A DNA stretch of 64,000 bases from Hydractinia symbiolongicarpus (GCF_029227915.1 NC_079880.1:2172001-2236000); one strand, 5' to 3'. Positions 25,221-39,016 are shown, counted from the first letter of the stretch. Made by a program: numbers and translations. Notes: generated by a model not told the origin, from the letters alone.

Positions 25221-26436
25221 CAGAAATGTTTTCATTTTTGATGAGACGCTTAATGAAAGTTGTTTAATCGCCGGCAAACGAAAACCCGCGATTTCCCGTA
25301 AATCACGGGCTTGGCCCGTATAGTCGAATGTATACAAAGAAAGTACACTGTGAGTAAACTCATTTCCAGAACGATTTTTTAATTTATTTTTTCAACACTA
25401 AAACGCATGAGACTTGTAGTTTTCAAAAATGTTTTCATTTTTGATGAGACGCTTAATGAAAGAGGTTTAATCGCCGGCAAACGAAAACCCGAGATTTCCC
25501 GTAAATCCCGGACTCGGCCCGTATAGTCAAAAGTATACAAAGAAAGTACCAAGGGTGTAAACTCATTTCCCGAACGATTTTTTAAATTATTATTTCACCA
25601 CTAAAGCCCATGAGACCTGTAGTATTTAAAAATATTTTCATTTTTGATGAGACGCTGAATAAAAGAAGTTTAATCGCCGGCAAACGAAAACCCGCGACTT
25701 CCCGTAAATCCCGGACTCGGCCCGTATAGTCAAAAGTATACAAAGAAAGTACCAAGGGTGTAAACTCATTTCCCGAACTATTTTTTAAATTATTATTTCA
25801 CCACTAAAGCCCATGAGACTTGTAGTATTTAAAAATGTTTTCATTTTTGATGAGACGCTGAATAAAAGAAGTTTAATCGCCGGCAAACGAAAACCCGCGA
25901 CTTCCCGTAAATCCCGGACTCGGCCCGTATAGTCAAAAGTATACAAAGAAAGTGCCCAGGGTGTAAACTCATTTCCCGAACGATTTTTTAAATTATTATT
26001 TCACCACTAAAGCCCATGAGACCTGTAGTATTTAAAAATATTTTCATTTTTGATGAGACGCTGAATAAAAGAAGTTTAATCGCCGGCAAACGAAAACCCG
26101 CGACTTCCCGTAAATCCCTGACTCGGCCCGTATAGTCAAAGGTATACAAAGAAAGTACCCAGGGAGTAAACGCATTTCCCGAACGATTTTTTAAATTTTT
26201 TTTTCCCACTAAAACGCATGAGACTTGTAGTTTTTAAAAATGTTTTCATTTTTGATGAGACGCTGAATAAAAGAAGTTTAATTGCCGGCAAACGAAAACC
26301 CGCGTCTTCCCGTAAATCCCGGACTCGGCCCGTATAGTCAAAAGTATACAAAGAAAGTACCCAGGGAGTAAACTCATTTCATAAACGATATTTTAAATTA
26401 ATTTTCACCACTAAAACGCATGAGACTTGTAGTTTT
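25221..26436. repeat. 6-monomer HOR unit 3 (~1,216 bp)
   Basis: This is the third copy of the same cycle with one whole monomer gained (1,216 bp). The ACGCATAAGAC monomer of the other units is absent and copies of the TACCAAGGGTG / GTAGTATTTAAAAAT type are added, so both loss and gain of whole monomers occurred. Confidence 0.75.
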
Positions 26437-28810
26437 CAGAAATGTTTTCATTTTTGATTAGACGCTTAATGAAAGTTGTTTAATCGCCGGCAAACGAAAA
26501 CCCGCGATTTCCCGTAAATCACGGGCTTGGCCCGTATAGTCGAATGTATACAAAGAAAGTACCCTGTGAGTAAACTCATTTCCAGAACGATTTTTTAATT
26601 TATTTTTTCAACACTAAAACGCATGAGTCTTGTAGTTTTCAAAAATGTTTTCATTTTTGATGAGACGCTTAATGAAAGAGGTTTAATCGCCGGCAAACGA
26701 AAACCCGAGGTTTCCCGTAAATCCCGGGCTTGGCCCGTATAGTCAAAAGTATACAAAGATAGTACCCAGGGAGTAAACTCATTTCCAGAACGATTTTTTA
26801 AATTATTTTTTCACCACTAAAACGCATAAGACTTGTAGTTTTTAAAAATGTTTTCATTTTTGATGAGACGCTGAATAAAAGAAGTTTAATCGCCGGCAAA
26901 CGAAAACCTGCGATTTCCAGTAAATCCCGGACTCGGCCAGTATAGTCGAAAGTATACAAAGAAAGAAGTTTAATCGCCGGCAGACAAAAACCTGCGATTT
27001 CCCGTAAATCCCGGACTCGGCCCGTATAGTCAAAAGTATAATAAGAAAGTACCCAGGGTGTAAACTCATTTCCCGAACGATTTTTTAAATTATTATTTCA
27101 CCACTAAAGCCCATGAGACTTGTAGTTTTTAAAAATGTTTTCATTTTTGATGAGACGCTGAATAAAAGAAATTTAATCGCCAGCAAACGAAAACCCGCCA
27201 TTTCCCGTAAACCCTGGACTCGGCCCGTATAACCAAAAGTATACAAAGAAAGTACCCAGGGAGTAAACTCATTTCCCGAACGATTTTTTAAATTATTTTT
27301 TCACCACTAAAACGCATGAGACTTGTAGTTTTCAAAAATGTTTTCATTTTTGATGAGACGCTTAATGAAAGAGGTTTAATCGCCGTAAAACGAAAACCCA
27401 CGATTTCCCGTAAATCCCGGGCTTGGCCTGTATAGTCGAATGTATACAAAGAAAGTACCCTGTGAGTAAACTCATTTCCAGAACGATTTTTTAAATTATT
27501 TTTTCACCACTAAAACGCATAAGACTTGTAGTTTTTAAAAATGTTTTCATTTTTGATGAGACGCTGAATGAAAGAAATTTAATCGCCAGCAAACGAAAAC
27601 CCGCCATTTCCCGTAAACCCTGGACTCGGCCCGTATAACCAAAAGTATACAAAAAAAGTACCCAGGGAGTAAACTCATTTCCCGAACGATTTTTTAAATT
27701 ATTTTTTCACCACTAAAACGCATGAGACTTGTAGTTTTCAAAAATGTTTTCATTTTTGATGAGACGCTTAATGAAAGAGGTTTAATAGCCGTAAAACGAA
27801 AACCTGCGATTTCCCGTAAATCCCGGACTCGGCCCGTATAGTCAAAAGTATAATAAGAAAGTACCCAGGGTGTAAACTCATTTCCCGAACGATTTTTTAA
27901 ATTATTATTTCACCACTAAAGCCCATGAGACTTGTAGTTTTTAAAAATGTTTTCATTTTTGATGAGACGCTGAATAAAAGAAATTTAATCGCCAGCAAAC
28001 GAAAACCCGCCATTTCCCGTAAACCCTGGACTCGGCCCGTATAACCAAAAGTATACAAAAAAAGTACCCAGGGAGTAAACTCATTTCCCGAACGATTTTT
28101 TAAATTATTTTTTCACCACTAAAACGCATGAGACTTGTAGTTTTCAAAAATGTTTTCATTTTTGATGAGACGCTTAATGAAAGAGGTTTAATCGCCGTAA
28201 AACGAAAACCCGCGATTTCCCGTAAATCCCGGGCTTGGCACGTATAGTCGAATGTATACAAAGAAAGTACCCTGTGAGTAAACTCATTTCCAGAACGATT
28301 TTTTAAATTATTTTTTCACCACTAAAACGCATAAGACTTGTAGTTTTTAAAAATGTTTTCATTTTTGATGAGACGCTGAATAAAAGAAGTTTAATCACCG
28401 GCAAACAAAAACCCGCCATTTCCCGTAAACCCCGGACTCGGCCCGCATAGTCAAAAGTATACAAAGAAAGTACCCAGGGAGTAAACTCATTTCCCGAACG
28501 ATTTTTTAAATTATTTTTTCAGCACTAAAATGCATGAGACTTGCAGTTTTTAAAAATGTTTTCATTTTTGATGAGACGGTGAATAAAAGAAGTTTAATCG
28601 CCGGCAAACGAAAACCTGCGATTTCCCGTAAATCCTGGACTCGGCCCGTATAGTCAAAAGTATACAAAGAAAGTACCCAACGAGTAAACTCATTTCCCAA
28701 ACGATTTTTTAAATTATTATTTCACCACTAAAACGCATGAGACTTGTAGTTTTCAAGAATGTTTTCATTTTTGATGAGACGCTGAATAAAAGAAGTTTAA
28801 TCGCCGACAA
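26292..28810. repeat. 2,519-bp HOR unit, copy A (12 monomers plus an 84-bp fragment)
   Basis: The segment from CGCGTCTTCCCG to the next such point recurs at an exact shift of 2,519 bp. The length equals 12 full monomers plus the 84-bp truncated monomer at 26940-27023. Other landmarks are CATAAACGATATT (about 26380), GTATAATAAG, GTATAACCAAAAG (three times about 406 bp apart, so a 2-monomer sub-period is embedded), and GAGACGGTGAAT near 28573. Its first 145 bp overlap the end of the previous 6-monomer unit. Confidence 0.9.
26940..27023. repeat. 84-bp truncated monomer, first copy
   Basis: Successive GTATAG landmarks at 26940 and 27024 are only 84 bp apart, a loss of 119 bp. The junction reads CAAAGAAAGAAGTTTAATCG. 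It joins the CAAAGAAAG at the start of the monomer to the AAAAGAAGTTTAATCG late in it, with AAAG shared by both partners. The AT-rich stretch, the CATGAGACTTGTAGT word and the dyad are all lost. Confidence 0.92.
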
Positions 28811-31329
28811 ACGAAAACCCGCGTCTTCCCGTAAATCCCGGACTCGGCCCGTATAGTCAAAAGTATACAAAGAAAGTACCCAGGGAGTAAACTCATTTCA
28901 TAAACGATATTTTAAATTAATTTTCACCACTAAAACGCATGAGACTTGTAGTTTTCAGAAATGTTTTCATTTTTGATTAGACGCTTAATGAAAGTTGTTT
29001 AATCGCCGGCAAACGAAAACCCGCGATTTCCCGTAAATCACGGGCTTGGCCCGTATAGTCGAATGTATACAAAGAAAGTACCCTGTGAGTAAACTCATTT
29101 CCAGAACGATTTTTTAATTTATTTTTTCAACACTAAAACGCATGAGTCTTGTAGTTTTCAAAAATGTTTTCATTTTTGATGAGACGCTTAATGAAAGAGG
29201 TTTAATCGCCGGCAAACGAAAACCCGAGGTTTCCCGTAAATCCCGGGCTTGGCCCGTATAGTCAAAAGTATACAAAGATAGTACCCAGGGAGTAAACTCA
29301 TTTCCAGAACGATTTTTTAAATTATTTTTTCACCACTAAAACGCATAAGACTTGTAGTTTTTAAAAATGTTTTCATTTTTGATGAGACGCTGAATAAAAG
29401 AAGTTTAATCGCCGGCAAACGAAAACCTGCGATTTCCAGTAAATCCCGGACTCGGCCAGTATAGTCGAAAGTATACAAAGAAAGAAGTTTAATCGCCGGC
29501 AGACAAAAACCTGCGATTTCCCGTAAATCCCGGACTCGGCCCGTATAGTCAAAAGTATAATAAGAAAGTACCCAGGGTGTAAACTCATTTCCCGAACGAT
29601 TTTTTAAATTATTATTTCACCACTAAAGCCCATGAGACTTGTAGTTTTTAAAAATGTTTTCATTTTTGATGAGACGCTGAATAAAAGAAATTTAATCGCC
29701 AGCAAACGAAAACCCGCCATTTCCCGTAAACCCTGGACTCGGCCCGTATAACCAAAAGTATACAAAGAAAGTACCCAGGGAGTAAACTCATTTCCCGAAC
29801 GATTTTTTAAATTATTTTTTCACCACTAAAACGCATGAGACTTGTAGTTTTCAAAAATGTTTTCATTTTTGATGAGACGCTTAATGAAAGAGGTTTAATC
29901 GCCGTAAAACGAAAACCCACGATTTCCCGTAAATCCCGGGCTTGGCCTGTATAGTCGAATGTATACAAAGAAAGTACCCTGTGAGTAAACTCATTTCCAG
30001 AACGATTTTTTAAATTATTTTTTCACCACTAAAACGCATAAGACTTGTAGTTTTTAAAAATGTTTTCATTTTTGATGAGACGCTGAATGAAAGAAATTTA
30101 ATCGCCAGCAAACGAAAACCCGCCATTTCCCGTAAACCCTGGACTCGGCCCGTATAACCAAAAGTATACAAAAAAAGTACCCAGGGAGTAAACTCATTTC
30201 CCGAACGATTTTTTAAATTATTTTTTCACCACTAAAACGCATGAGACTTGTAGTTTTCAAAAATGTTTTCATTTTTGATGAGACGCTTAATGAAAGAGGT
30301 TTAATAGCCGTAAAACGAAAACCTGCGATTTCCCGTAAATCCCGGACTCGGCCCGTATAGTCAAAAGTATAATAAGAAAGTACCCAGGGTGTAAACTCAT
30401 TTCCCGAACGATTTTTTAAATTATTATTTCACCACTAAAGCCCATGAGACTTGTAGTTTTTAAAAATGTTTTCATTTTTGATGAGACGCTGAATAAAAGA
30501 AATTTAATCGCCAGCAAACGAAAACCCGCCATTTCCCGTAAACCCTGGACTCGGCCCGTATAACCAAAAGTATACAAAAAAAGTACCCAGGGAGTAAACT
30601 CATTTCCCGAACGATTTTTTAAATTATTTTTTCACCACTAAAACGCATGAGACTTGTAGTTTTCAAAAATGTTTTCATTTTTGATGAGACGCTTAATGAA
30701 AGAGGTTTAATCGCCGTAAAACGAAAACCCGCGATTTCCCGTAAATCCCGGGCTTGGCACGTATAGTCGAATGTATACAAAGAAAGTACCCTGTGAGTAA
30801 ACTCATTTCCAGAACGATTTTTTAAATTATTTTTTCACCACTAAAACGCATAAGACTTGTAGTTTTTAAAAATGTTTTCATTTTTGATGAGACGCTGAAT
30901 AAAAGAAGTTTAATCACCGGCAAACAAAAACCCGCCATTTCCCGTAAACCCCGGACTCGGCCCGCATAGTCAAAAGTATACAAAGAAAGTACCCAGGGAG
31001 TAAACTCATTTCCCGAACGATTTTTTAAATTATTTTTTCAGCACTAAAATGCATGAGACTTGCAGTTTTTAAAAATGTTTTCATTTTTGATGAGACGGTG
31101 AATAAAAGAAGTTTAATCGCCGGCAAACGAAAACCTGCGATTTCCCGTAAATCCTGGACTCGGCCCGTATAGTCAAAAGTATACAAAGAAAGTACCCAAC
31201 GAGTAAACTCATTTCCCAAACGATTTTTTAAATTATTATTTCACCACTAAAACGCATGAGACTTGTAGTTTTCAAGAATGTTTTCATTTTTGATGAGACG
31301 CTGAATAAAAGAAGTTTAATCGCCGACAA
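28811..31329. repeat. 2,519-bp HOR unit, copy B
   Basis: This is a near-identical tandem copy of the preceding unit; I noticed almost no differences across it. Similarity ends at about 31338, where CCTGCGATTTCCTG replaces CCCGCGTCTTCCCG. The high identity implies a recent duplication. The last kilobase is also the start of the segment that recurs at 45334. Confidence 0.9.
29459..29542. repeat. 84-bp truncated monomer, second copy
   Basis: The same 119-bp loss and the same junction as at 26940-27023 occur here, exactly 2,519 bp later. It came with the duplication of the whole unit and was not an independent event. Confidence 0.92.
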
Positions 31330-34300
31330 ACGAAAACCTGCGATTTCCTGTAAATTCCGGACTCGGCCGGTATAGTCAAAAGTATACAAAGAAAGTACCC
31401 AGAGAGTAAACTCATTTCCAGAACGATTTTTTAAATTATTTTTTCACCATTAAAACGCATAAGACTTGTAGTTTTTAAAAATGTTTTCATTTTTGATGAG
31501 ACGCTGAGTAAAAAAGGTTTAATCGCCGGCAAACGAAAACCTGCGATTTCCCGGAAATCCCGGACTCGGCCCGTATAGTCAAAAGTATACAAAGAAAGTA
31601 CCCAGGGTGTAAACTCATTTCCCGAACGATTTTTTAAATTATTTTTTCACCACTAAAACGCATGAGACTTGTAAGTTCAAAAATGTTTTCATTTTTGATG
31701 AGACGCTGAATAAAAGAAGTTTAATCGCCGGCAAACGAAAACCTGCGATTTCCCGTAAATCCCGTACTCGGCCCGTATAATGAAAAGTATACAAAGAAAG
31801 TACCCAGGGAGTAAACTCATTTCCCAAACGATTTTTTAAATTATTATTTCACCACTAAAGCCCATTAGACTTGTAGTTTTTAAAAATGTTTTGATTTTTG
31901 ATGAGACGCTGAATAAAAGAAGTTTAATCGCCGGCAAACGAAAACCCGCAATTTCCCGTAAATCCCGGTCTCGGCCCGTATAGTCAAACGTATACAAGGA
32001 AAGTACCCAGTGAGTAAACTCATTTCCCTAACGATTTTTTAAATTATTTTTTCACCATTAAAACGCATAAGACTTGTAGTTTTTAAAAATGTTTTCATTT
32101 TTGATGAGACGCTGAATAAAAAAAGTTTATTCGCCGGCAAACAAAAACCTGCGATTTCCCGTAAATCCCGGACTCGGCCCGTATAGTCAAAAGTATACAA
32201 AGAAAGTACCCAGGGTGTAAACTCATTTCCCGAACGATTTTTTAAATTATTTTTCACCACTAAAACGCATGAGACTTGTAGTTTTTAAAAATGTTTTCAT
32301 TTTTGATGAGACGCTGAATAAAAGAAGTTTAATCGCCGGCAAACGAAAACCTGCGATTTCCCGTAAATCCTGGACTCGGCCCGTATAGTCAAAAGTATAC
32401 AAAGAAAGTACCCAGGGAGTAAACTCATTTCCCAAACGATTTTTTAAATTATTATTTCACCACTAAAACGCACGAGACTTGTAGTTTTCAAAAATGTTTT
32501 CATTTTTGATGAGACGCTGAATAAAAGAAGTTTAATCGCCGGCAAACGAAAACCTGCGATTTCCCGTAAATCCCGTACTCGGCCCGTATAGTCAAAAGTA
32601 TACAAAGAAAGTACCCAGGGAGTAAACACATTTCCCAAACTATTTTTTAAATTATTATTTCACCACTAAAGCCCATGAGACTTGTAGTTTTTAAAAATGT
32701 TTTCATTTTTGATGAGACGCTGAATAAAAGAAGTTTAATCGCCGGCAAACGAAAACCCGCGTTTTCCCGTAAATCCGGGGCTTGGCCCGTATAGTCGAAT
32801 GTATACAAAGAAAGTACCCAGGGAGTAAACTCATTTCCCGAACGATTTTTTAAATTTTTTTTCACCACTAAAACGCATGAGACTTGTAGTTTTCAAAAAT
32901 GTTTTCATTTTTGATGAGACGCTTAATGAAAGAGATATAATCGCCGGAAAACGAAAACCCGCAATTTCCCGTAAATCCCGGGCTTGGCCCGTATAGTCGA
33001 ATGTATACAAAGAAAGTACCCTGTGAGTAAACTCATTTCCAGAACGATTTTTTAAAGTATTTTTTCACCACTAAAACGCGTAAGACTTGTAGTTTTTAAA
33101 AATGTTTTCATTTTTGATGAGACGCTTAATGAAAGAGGTATAATCGCCGGAAAACGAAAACCCGCAATTTTCCGTAAATCCCGTACTCGGCCCGTATAGT
33201 CAAAAGTATACAAAGAAAGTACCCAGGGAGTAAACTCATTTCCCAAACGATTTTTTAAATTATTATTTCACCACTAAAGCCCATGAGGCTTGTAGTTTTT
33301 AAAAATGTTTTCATTTTTGATGAGACGCTGAATAAAAGAAGTTTAATCGCCGGCAAACGAAAACCCGCAATTTCCCGTAAATCCCAGTCTCGGCCCGTAT
33401 AGTCAAAAGTATACAAGGAAAGTACCCAGTGAGTAAACTCATTTCCCAAACTATTTTTTAAATTATTATTTCACCACTAAAGCCCATGAGACTTGTAGTT
33501 TTTAAAAATGTTTTCATTTTTGATGAGACGCTGAATAAAAGAAGTTTAATCGCCGGCAAACGAAAACCCGCGTTTTCCCGTAAATCCAGGGCTTGGCCCG
33601 TATAGTCGAATGTATACAAAGAAAGTACCCAGGGAGTAAACTCATTTCCCGAACGATTTTTTAAATTACTTTTTACCACTATAACGCATGAGACTTGTAG
33701 TTTTTAAAAATGTTTTCATTTTTGATGAGACGCTGAATAAAAGAAGTTTAATCGCCGGCAAACGAAAACCTGCGATTTCCCGTAAATCCTGGACTCGGCC
33801 CGTATAGTTAAAAGTATACAAAGAAAGTACCCAGGGAGTAAACTCATTTCCCAAACGATTTTTTAAATTATTATTTCACCACTAAAACGCACGACACTTG
33901 TAGTTTTCAAGAATGTTTTCATTTTTGATGAGGCGCTGAATAAAAGCAGTTTAATCGCCGGCAAACGAAAACCTGCGATTTCCCGTAAATCCCGGACTCG
34001 GCCCGTATAGTCAAAAGTATACAAAGAAAGTACCCAGGGAGTAAACTCATTTCCCAAACGCTTTTTTAAATTATTATTTCACCACTAAAACGCACGAGAC
34101 TTGTAGTTTTCAAGAATGTTTTCATTTTTGATGAGACGCTGAATAAAAGCAGTTTAATCGCCGGCAAACGAAAACCTGCGATTTCCCGTAAATCCCGGAC
34201 TCGGCCCGTATAGTCAAAAGTATACAAAGAAAGTACCCAGGGAGTAAACTCACTTCCAGAACGATTTTTTAAATTATTTTTTCACCACTAAAACGCATAA

Positions 34301-35310
34301 AACTTGTAGTTCTTAAAAATGTTTTCATTTTTGATGAGACGCTGAATTAAAGAAGTTTAATCGCCGGCAAACAAAAACCCGCGATTTCCCGTAAATCCCC
34401 GGCTTGGCCCGTATAGTCAAAAGTATACAAAGAAAGTACCCAGGGAGTAAACTCATTTTCCGAACGATTTTTTATATTATTTTTTTACCACTAAACGCAT
34501 GAGACTTGTAGTTTTAAAAAATATTTTCATATTTGATGGGACGCTGAATAAAAGAAGTTTAATCGCCGGCAAACGAAAACCTGCGATTTCCCGTAAATCC
34601 CGTACTCGGCCCGTATAGTCAAAAGTATACAAAGAAAGTACCCAGGGAGTAAACTCATTTCCCAAACTATTTTTTAAATTATTATTTCACCACTAAAGCC
34701 CATGAGACTTGTAGTTTTTAAAAATGTTTTCATTTTTGATGAGACGCTGAATAAAAGAAGTTTAATCGCCGGCAAACAAAAACCCGCGTTTTCCCGTAAA
34801 TCCAGGGCTTGGCCCGTATAGTCGAATGTATACAAAGAAAGTACCCAGGGAGTAAACTCATTTCCCGAACGATTTTTTAAATTACTTTTTACCACTATAA
34901 CGCATGAGACTTGTAGTTTTTAAAAATGTTTTCATTTTTGATGAGACGCTGAATAAAAGAAGTTTAATCGCCGGCAAACGAAAACCTGCGATTTCCCGTA
35001 AATCCTGGACTCGGCCCGTATAGTCAAAAGTATACAAAGAAAGTACCCAGGGAGTAAACTCATTTCCCAAACGATTTTTTAAATTATTATTTCACCATTA
35101 AAACGCACGAGACTTGTAGTTTTCAAGAATGTTTTCATTTTTGATGAGACGCTGAATAAAAGCAGTTTAATCGCCGGCAAACGAAAACCTGCGATTTCCC
35201 GTAAATCCCGGACTCGGCCCGTATAGTCAAAAGTATACAAAGAAAGTACCCAGGGAGTAAACTCATTTCCCAAACGCTTTTTTAAATTATTATTTCACCA
35301 CTAAAACGCA
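30320..35310. repeat. ~5-kb segment, left copy of a distant duplication
   Basis: This segment recurs at 45334-49710 in the same order. The shift is 15,014 bp at the left end (TAACCAAAAG at 30561 and 45575), about 14,609 bp in the middle and 14,406 bp at the right end. The steps of 405 and 203 bp are whole monomers present here and absent there. Landmarks include GAGACGGTGAAT, GAAAGAG(G)TATAATCG, GGGGCTTGGCCCG, ACGCACGAG, AAAAGCAGTTTAATC and CATATTTGATGGGACG. Confidence 0.88.
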
Positions 35311-35316
35311 TGAGAC

Positions 35317-36127
35317 TTGTAGTTTTCAAAAATGTTTTCATTTTTGATGAGACGCTTAATGAAAGAGGTTTAATCGCCGGAAAACGAAAACCAGCGATTT
35401 CCCGTAAATCCCTGGCTTGGCCCGTATAGTCGAATGTATACAAAGAAAGTACCCTGTGAGTAAACTCATTTCCAGAACGATTTTTTAAATTATTTTTTCA
35501 CCACTAAAACGCATAAGACTTGTAGTTTTTAAAAATGTTTTCATTTTTGATGAGACGCTGAATAAAAGAAGTTTAATCGCCGGCAAACAAAAACCCGCCA
35601 ATTCCCGTAAACCCCGGACTCGGCCCGCATAGTCAAAAGTACACAAAGAAAGTACCCAGGGAGTAAACTCATTTCCCGAACGCTTTTTAAATTATTTTTT
35701 CAGCACTAAAACGCATGAGACTTGCAGTTTTTAAAAATGTTTTCATTTTTGATGAGACGGTGAATAAAAGAAGTTTAATCGCCGGCAAACGAAAACCCGC
35801 CATTTCCCGTAAACCCTGGACTCGGCCCGTATAGTCAAAAGTATACAAAGAAAGTACCCAGGGTGTAAACTCATTTCCCGAACAATTTTTGAAATTATTT
35901 TTTCACCACTAAAACGCATGAGACTTGCAGTTTTCAAAAATGTTTTCATTTTGGATGAGACGCTGAATAAAAGAAGTTTAATCGCCGGCAAACGAAAACC
36001 TGCGATTTCCCGTAAATCCCGTACTCGGCCCGTATAGTCAAAAGTATACAAAGAAAGTACCCAGGGAGTAAACTCATTTCCCAAACGATTTTTTAAATTA
36101 TTATTTCACCACTAAAGCCCATGAGAC
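35317..36127. repeat. 811-bp (4-monomer) unit, copy A
   Basis: The rare word CCAGCGATTT at 35391 recurs at 36202, 811 bp later. GAGACGGTGAAT and CATTTTGGATGAG also recur at about this spacing (near 35753 and 36565, and near 35950 and 36760). Four monomers form the unit. Confidence 0.83.
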
Positions 36128-36945
36128 TTGTAGTTTTCAAAAATGTTTTCATTTTTGATGAGACGCTTAATGAAAGAGGTTTAATCGCCGGAAAACGAAA
36201 ACCAGCGATTTCCCGTAAATCCCGGGCTTGGCCCGTATAGTCGAATGTATACAAAGAAAGTACCCTGTGAGTAAACTCATTTCCAGAACGATTTTTTAAA
36301 TTATTTTTTCACCACTAAAACGCATAAGACTTGTAGTTTTTAAAAATGTTTTCATTTTTGATGAAACGCTGAATAAAAGAAGTTTAATCGCCGGCAAACA
36401 AAAACCCGCCATTTCCCGTAAACCCCGGACTCGGCCCGCATAGTCAAAAGTATACAAAGAAAGTACCCAGGGAGTAAACTCATTTCCCGAACGCTTTTTA
36501 AATTATTTTTTCAGCACTAAAACGCATGAGACTTGCAGTTTTTAAAAATGTTTTCATTTTTGATGAGACGGTGAATAAAAGAAGTTTAATCGCCGGCAAA
36601 CGAAAACCCGCCATTTCCCGTAAACCCTGGACTCGGCCCGTATAGTCAAAAGTATACAAAGAAAGTACCCAGGGTGTAAACTCATTTCCCGAACGATTTT
36701 TTAAATTATTTTTTCACCACTAAAACGCATGAGACTTGCAGTTTTCAAAAATGTTTTCATTTTGGATGAGACGCTGAATAAAAGAAGTTTAATCGCCGGC
36801 AAACGAAAACCTGCGATTTCCCGTAAATCCCGTACTCGGCCCGTATAGTCAAAAGTATACAAAGAAAGTACCCAGGGAGTAAACTCATTTCCCAAACGAT
36901 TTTTTAAATTATTATTTCACCACTAAAGCCCATGAGACTTGTAGT
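36128..36945. repeat. 811-bp (4-monomer) unit, copy B
   Basis: This is the tandem copy of the preceding unit, with small differences such as GGAAATTATTTTTTCACC changes near 35890 versus 36700 and CCCTGGCTTGG versus CCCGGGCTTGG. Its last monomer, with CATTTTGGATGAG (about 36760), appears again near 39600 inside the 9-monomer block. Confidence 0.8.
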
Positions 36946-37189
36946 TTTTAAAAATGTTTTCATTTTTGATGAGACGCTGAATAAAAGAAGTTTAATCGCC
37001 GGCAAACGAAAACCCGCAATTTCCCATAAATCCCGGTCTCGGCCCGTATAGTCAAAAGTATACAAGGAAAGTACCCAGTGAGTAAACTCATTTCCCTAAC
37101 GATTTTTTAAATTATTTTTTCACCACTAAAACGCATGAGACTTGTAGTTTTCAAAAATGTTTTTATTTTTGATGAGACGCTGAATGAAA

Positions 37190-39016
37190 GAACTTTAATC
37201 GCCGGCAGACAAAAACCTGCGATTTCCCGTAAATCCCGGACTCGGCCCGTATAGTCAAAAGTATAATAAGAAAGTACCCAGGGTGTAAACTCATTTCCCG
37301 AACGATTTTTTAAATTATTATTTCACCACTAAAGCCCATGAGACTTGTAGTTTTTAAAAATGTTTTCATTTTTGATGAGACGCTGAATAAAAGAAATTTA
37401 ATCGCCAGCAAACGAAAACCCGCCATTTCCCGTAAACCCTGGACTCGGGCCGTATAGTGAAAAGTATACAAAGAAAGTACCCAGGGTGTAAACTCATTTC
37501 CCAAACGATTTTTCAAATTATTTTTTCACCACTAAAACACATGAGACTTGTAGTTTTTAAAAATGTTTTCATTTTTGATGAGACGCTGAATAAAAGAAAT
37601 TTAATCGCCAGCAAACGAAAACCCGCCATTTCCCGTAAATCCCGTACTCGGCCCGTATAGTCAAAAGTATACAAAGAAAGTACCCAGGGAGTAAACTCAT
37701 TTCCCAAACGATTTTTTAAATTATTATTTCACCACTAAAGCCCATGAGACTTGTAGTTTTTAAAAATGTTTTCATTTTTGATGAGACGCTTAATAAAAGA
37801 AATTTAATCGCCAGCAAACGAAAACCCGCCATTTCCCGTAAACCCTGGACTCGGCCCGTATAACCAAAAGTATACAAAGAAAGTACCCAGGGAGTAAACT
37901 CATTTCCCAAACGATTTTTTAAATTATTATTTCACCACTAAAGCCCATGAGACTTGTAGTTTTTAAAAATGTTTTCATTTTTGATGAGACGCTGAATAAA
38001 AGAAGTTTAATCGCCGGCAAACGAAAACCCGCAATTTCCCGTAAATCCCGGTCTCGGCCCGTATAGTCAAAAGTATACAAGGAAAGTACCCAGTGAGTAA
38101 ACTCATTTCCCTAACGATTTTTTAAATTATTTTTTCACCACTAAAACGAATGAGACTTGTAGTTTTCAAAAATGTTTTCATTTTTAATGAGACGCTTAAT
38201 GAAAGAAGTTTAATCGCCGGCAGACGAAAACCTGCGATTTCCCGTAAATCCCGGACTCGGCCCGTATAGTCAAAAGTATAATAAGAAAGTACCCAGGGTG
38301 TAAACTTATTTCCCGAACGATTTTTTAAATTATTATTTCACCACTAAAGCCCATGAGACTTGTAGTTTTTAAAAATGTTTTCATTTTTGATGAGACGCTG
38401 AATAAAAGAAATTTAATCGCCAGCAAACGAAAACCCGCCATTTCCCGTAAACCCTGGACTCGGCCCGTATAACCAAAAGTATACAAAGAAAGTACCCAGG
38501 GAGTAAACTCATTTCCCGAACGATTTTTTAAATTATTTTTTCACCACTAAAACGCATGAGACTTGTAGTTTTCAAAAATGTTTTCATTTTTGATGAGACG
38601 CTTAATGAAAGAGGTTTAATCGCCGTAAAACGAAAACCCGCGATTTCCCGTAAATCCCGGGCTTGGCCTGTATAGTCGAATGTATACAAAGAAAGTACCC
38701 AGGAAGTAAACTCATTTCCCAAACGATTTTTTAAATTATTATTTCACCACTAAAGCCCATGAGACTTGTAGTTTTTAAAAATGTTTTCATTTTTGATGAG
38801 ACGCTGAATAAAAGAAGTTTAATCGCCGGCAAACGAAAACCCGCAATTTCCCATAAATCCCGGTCTCGGCCCGTATAGTCAAAAGTATACAAGGAAAGTA
38901 CCCAGTGAGTAAACTCATTTCCCTAACGATTTTTTAAATTATTTTTTCACCACTAAAACGCATGAGACTTGTAGTTTTCAAAAATGTTTTTATTTTTGAT
39001 GAGACGCTGAATGAAA
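37190..39016. repeat. 1,827-bp HOR (9 monomers), unit 1
   Basis: The diagnostic GAACTTTAATC occurs at 37190, 39017, 40032, 41859 and 43686, giving spacings of 1,827, 1,015, 1,827 and 1,827 bp. A second marker, AAAACGAATGAG (its ACG at 38146), recurs at 40988, 42815 and 44642. Unit 1 holds both markers and is nearly identical to units 3 to 5, for example at GGGCCGTATAGTGAAAAG and AAAACACATGAG. Confidence 0.92.

Noticed and set aside
26292-31329. Possible assembly artefact (false duplication) for the near-identical units
   Set aside because: It cannot be excluded without reads. However, near-identical HOR copies are normal for young satellites, and most tandem pairs carry distinguishing single-base changes, so I treated them as real.
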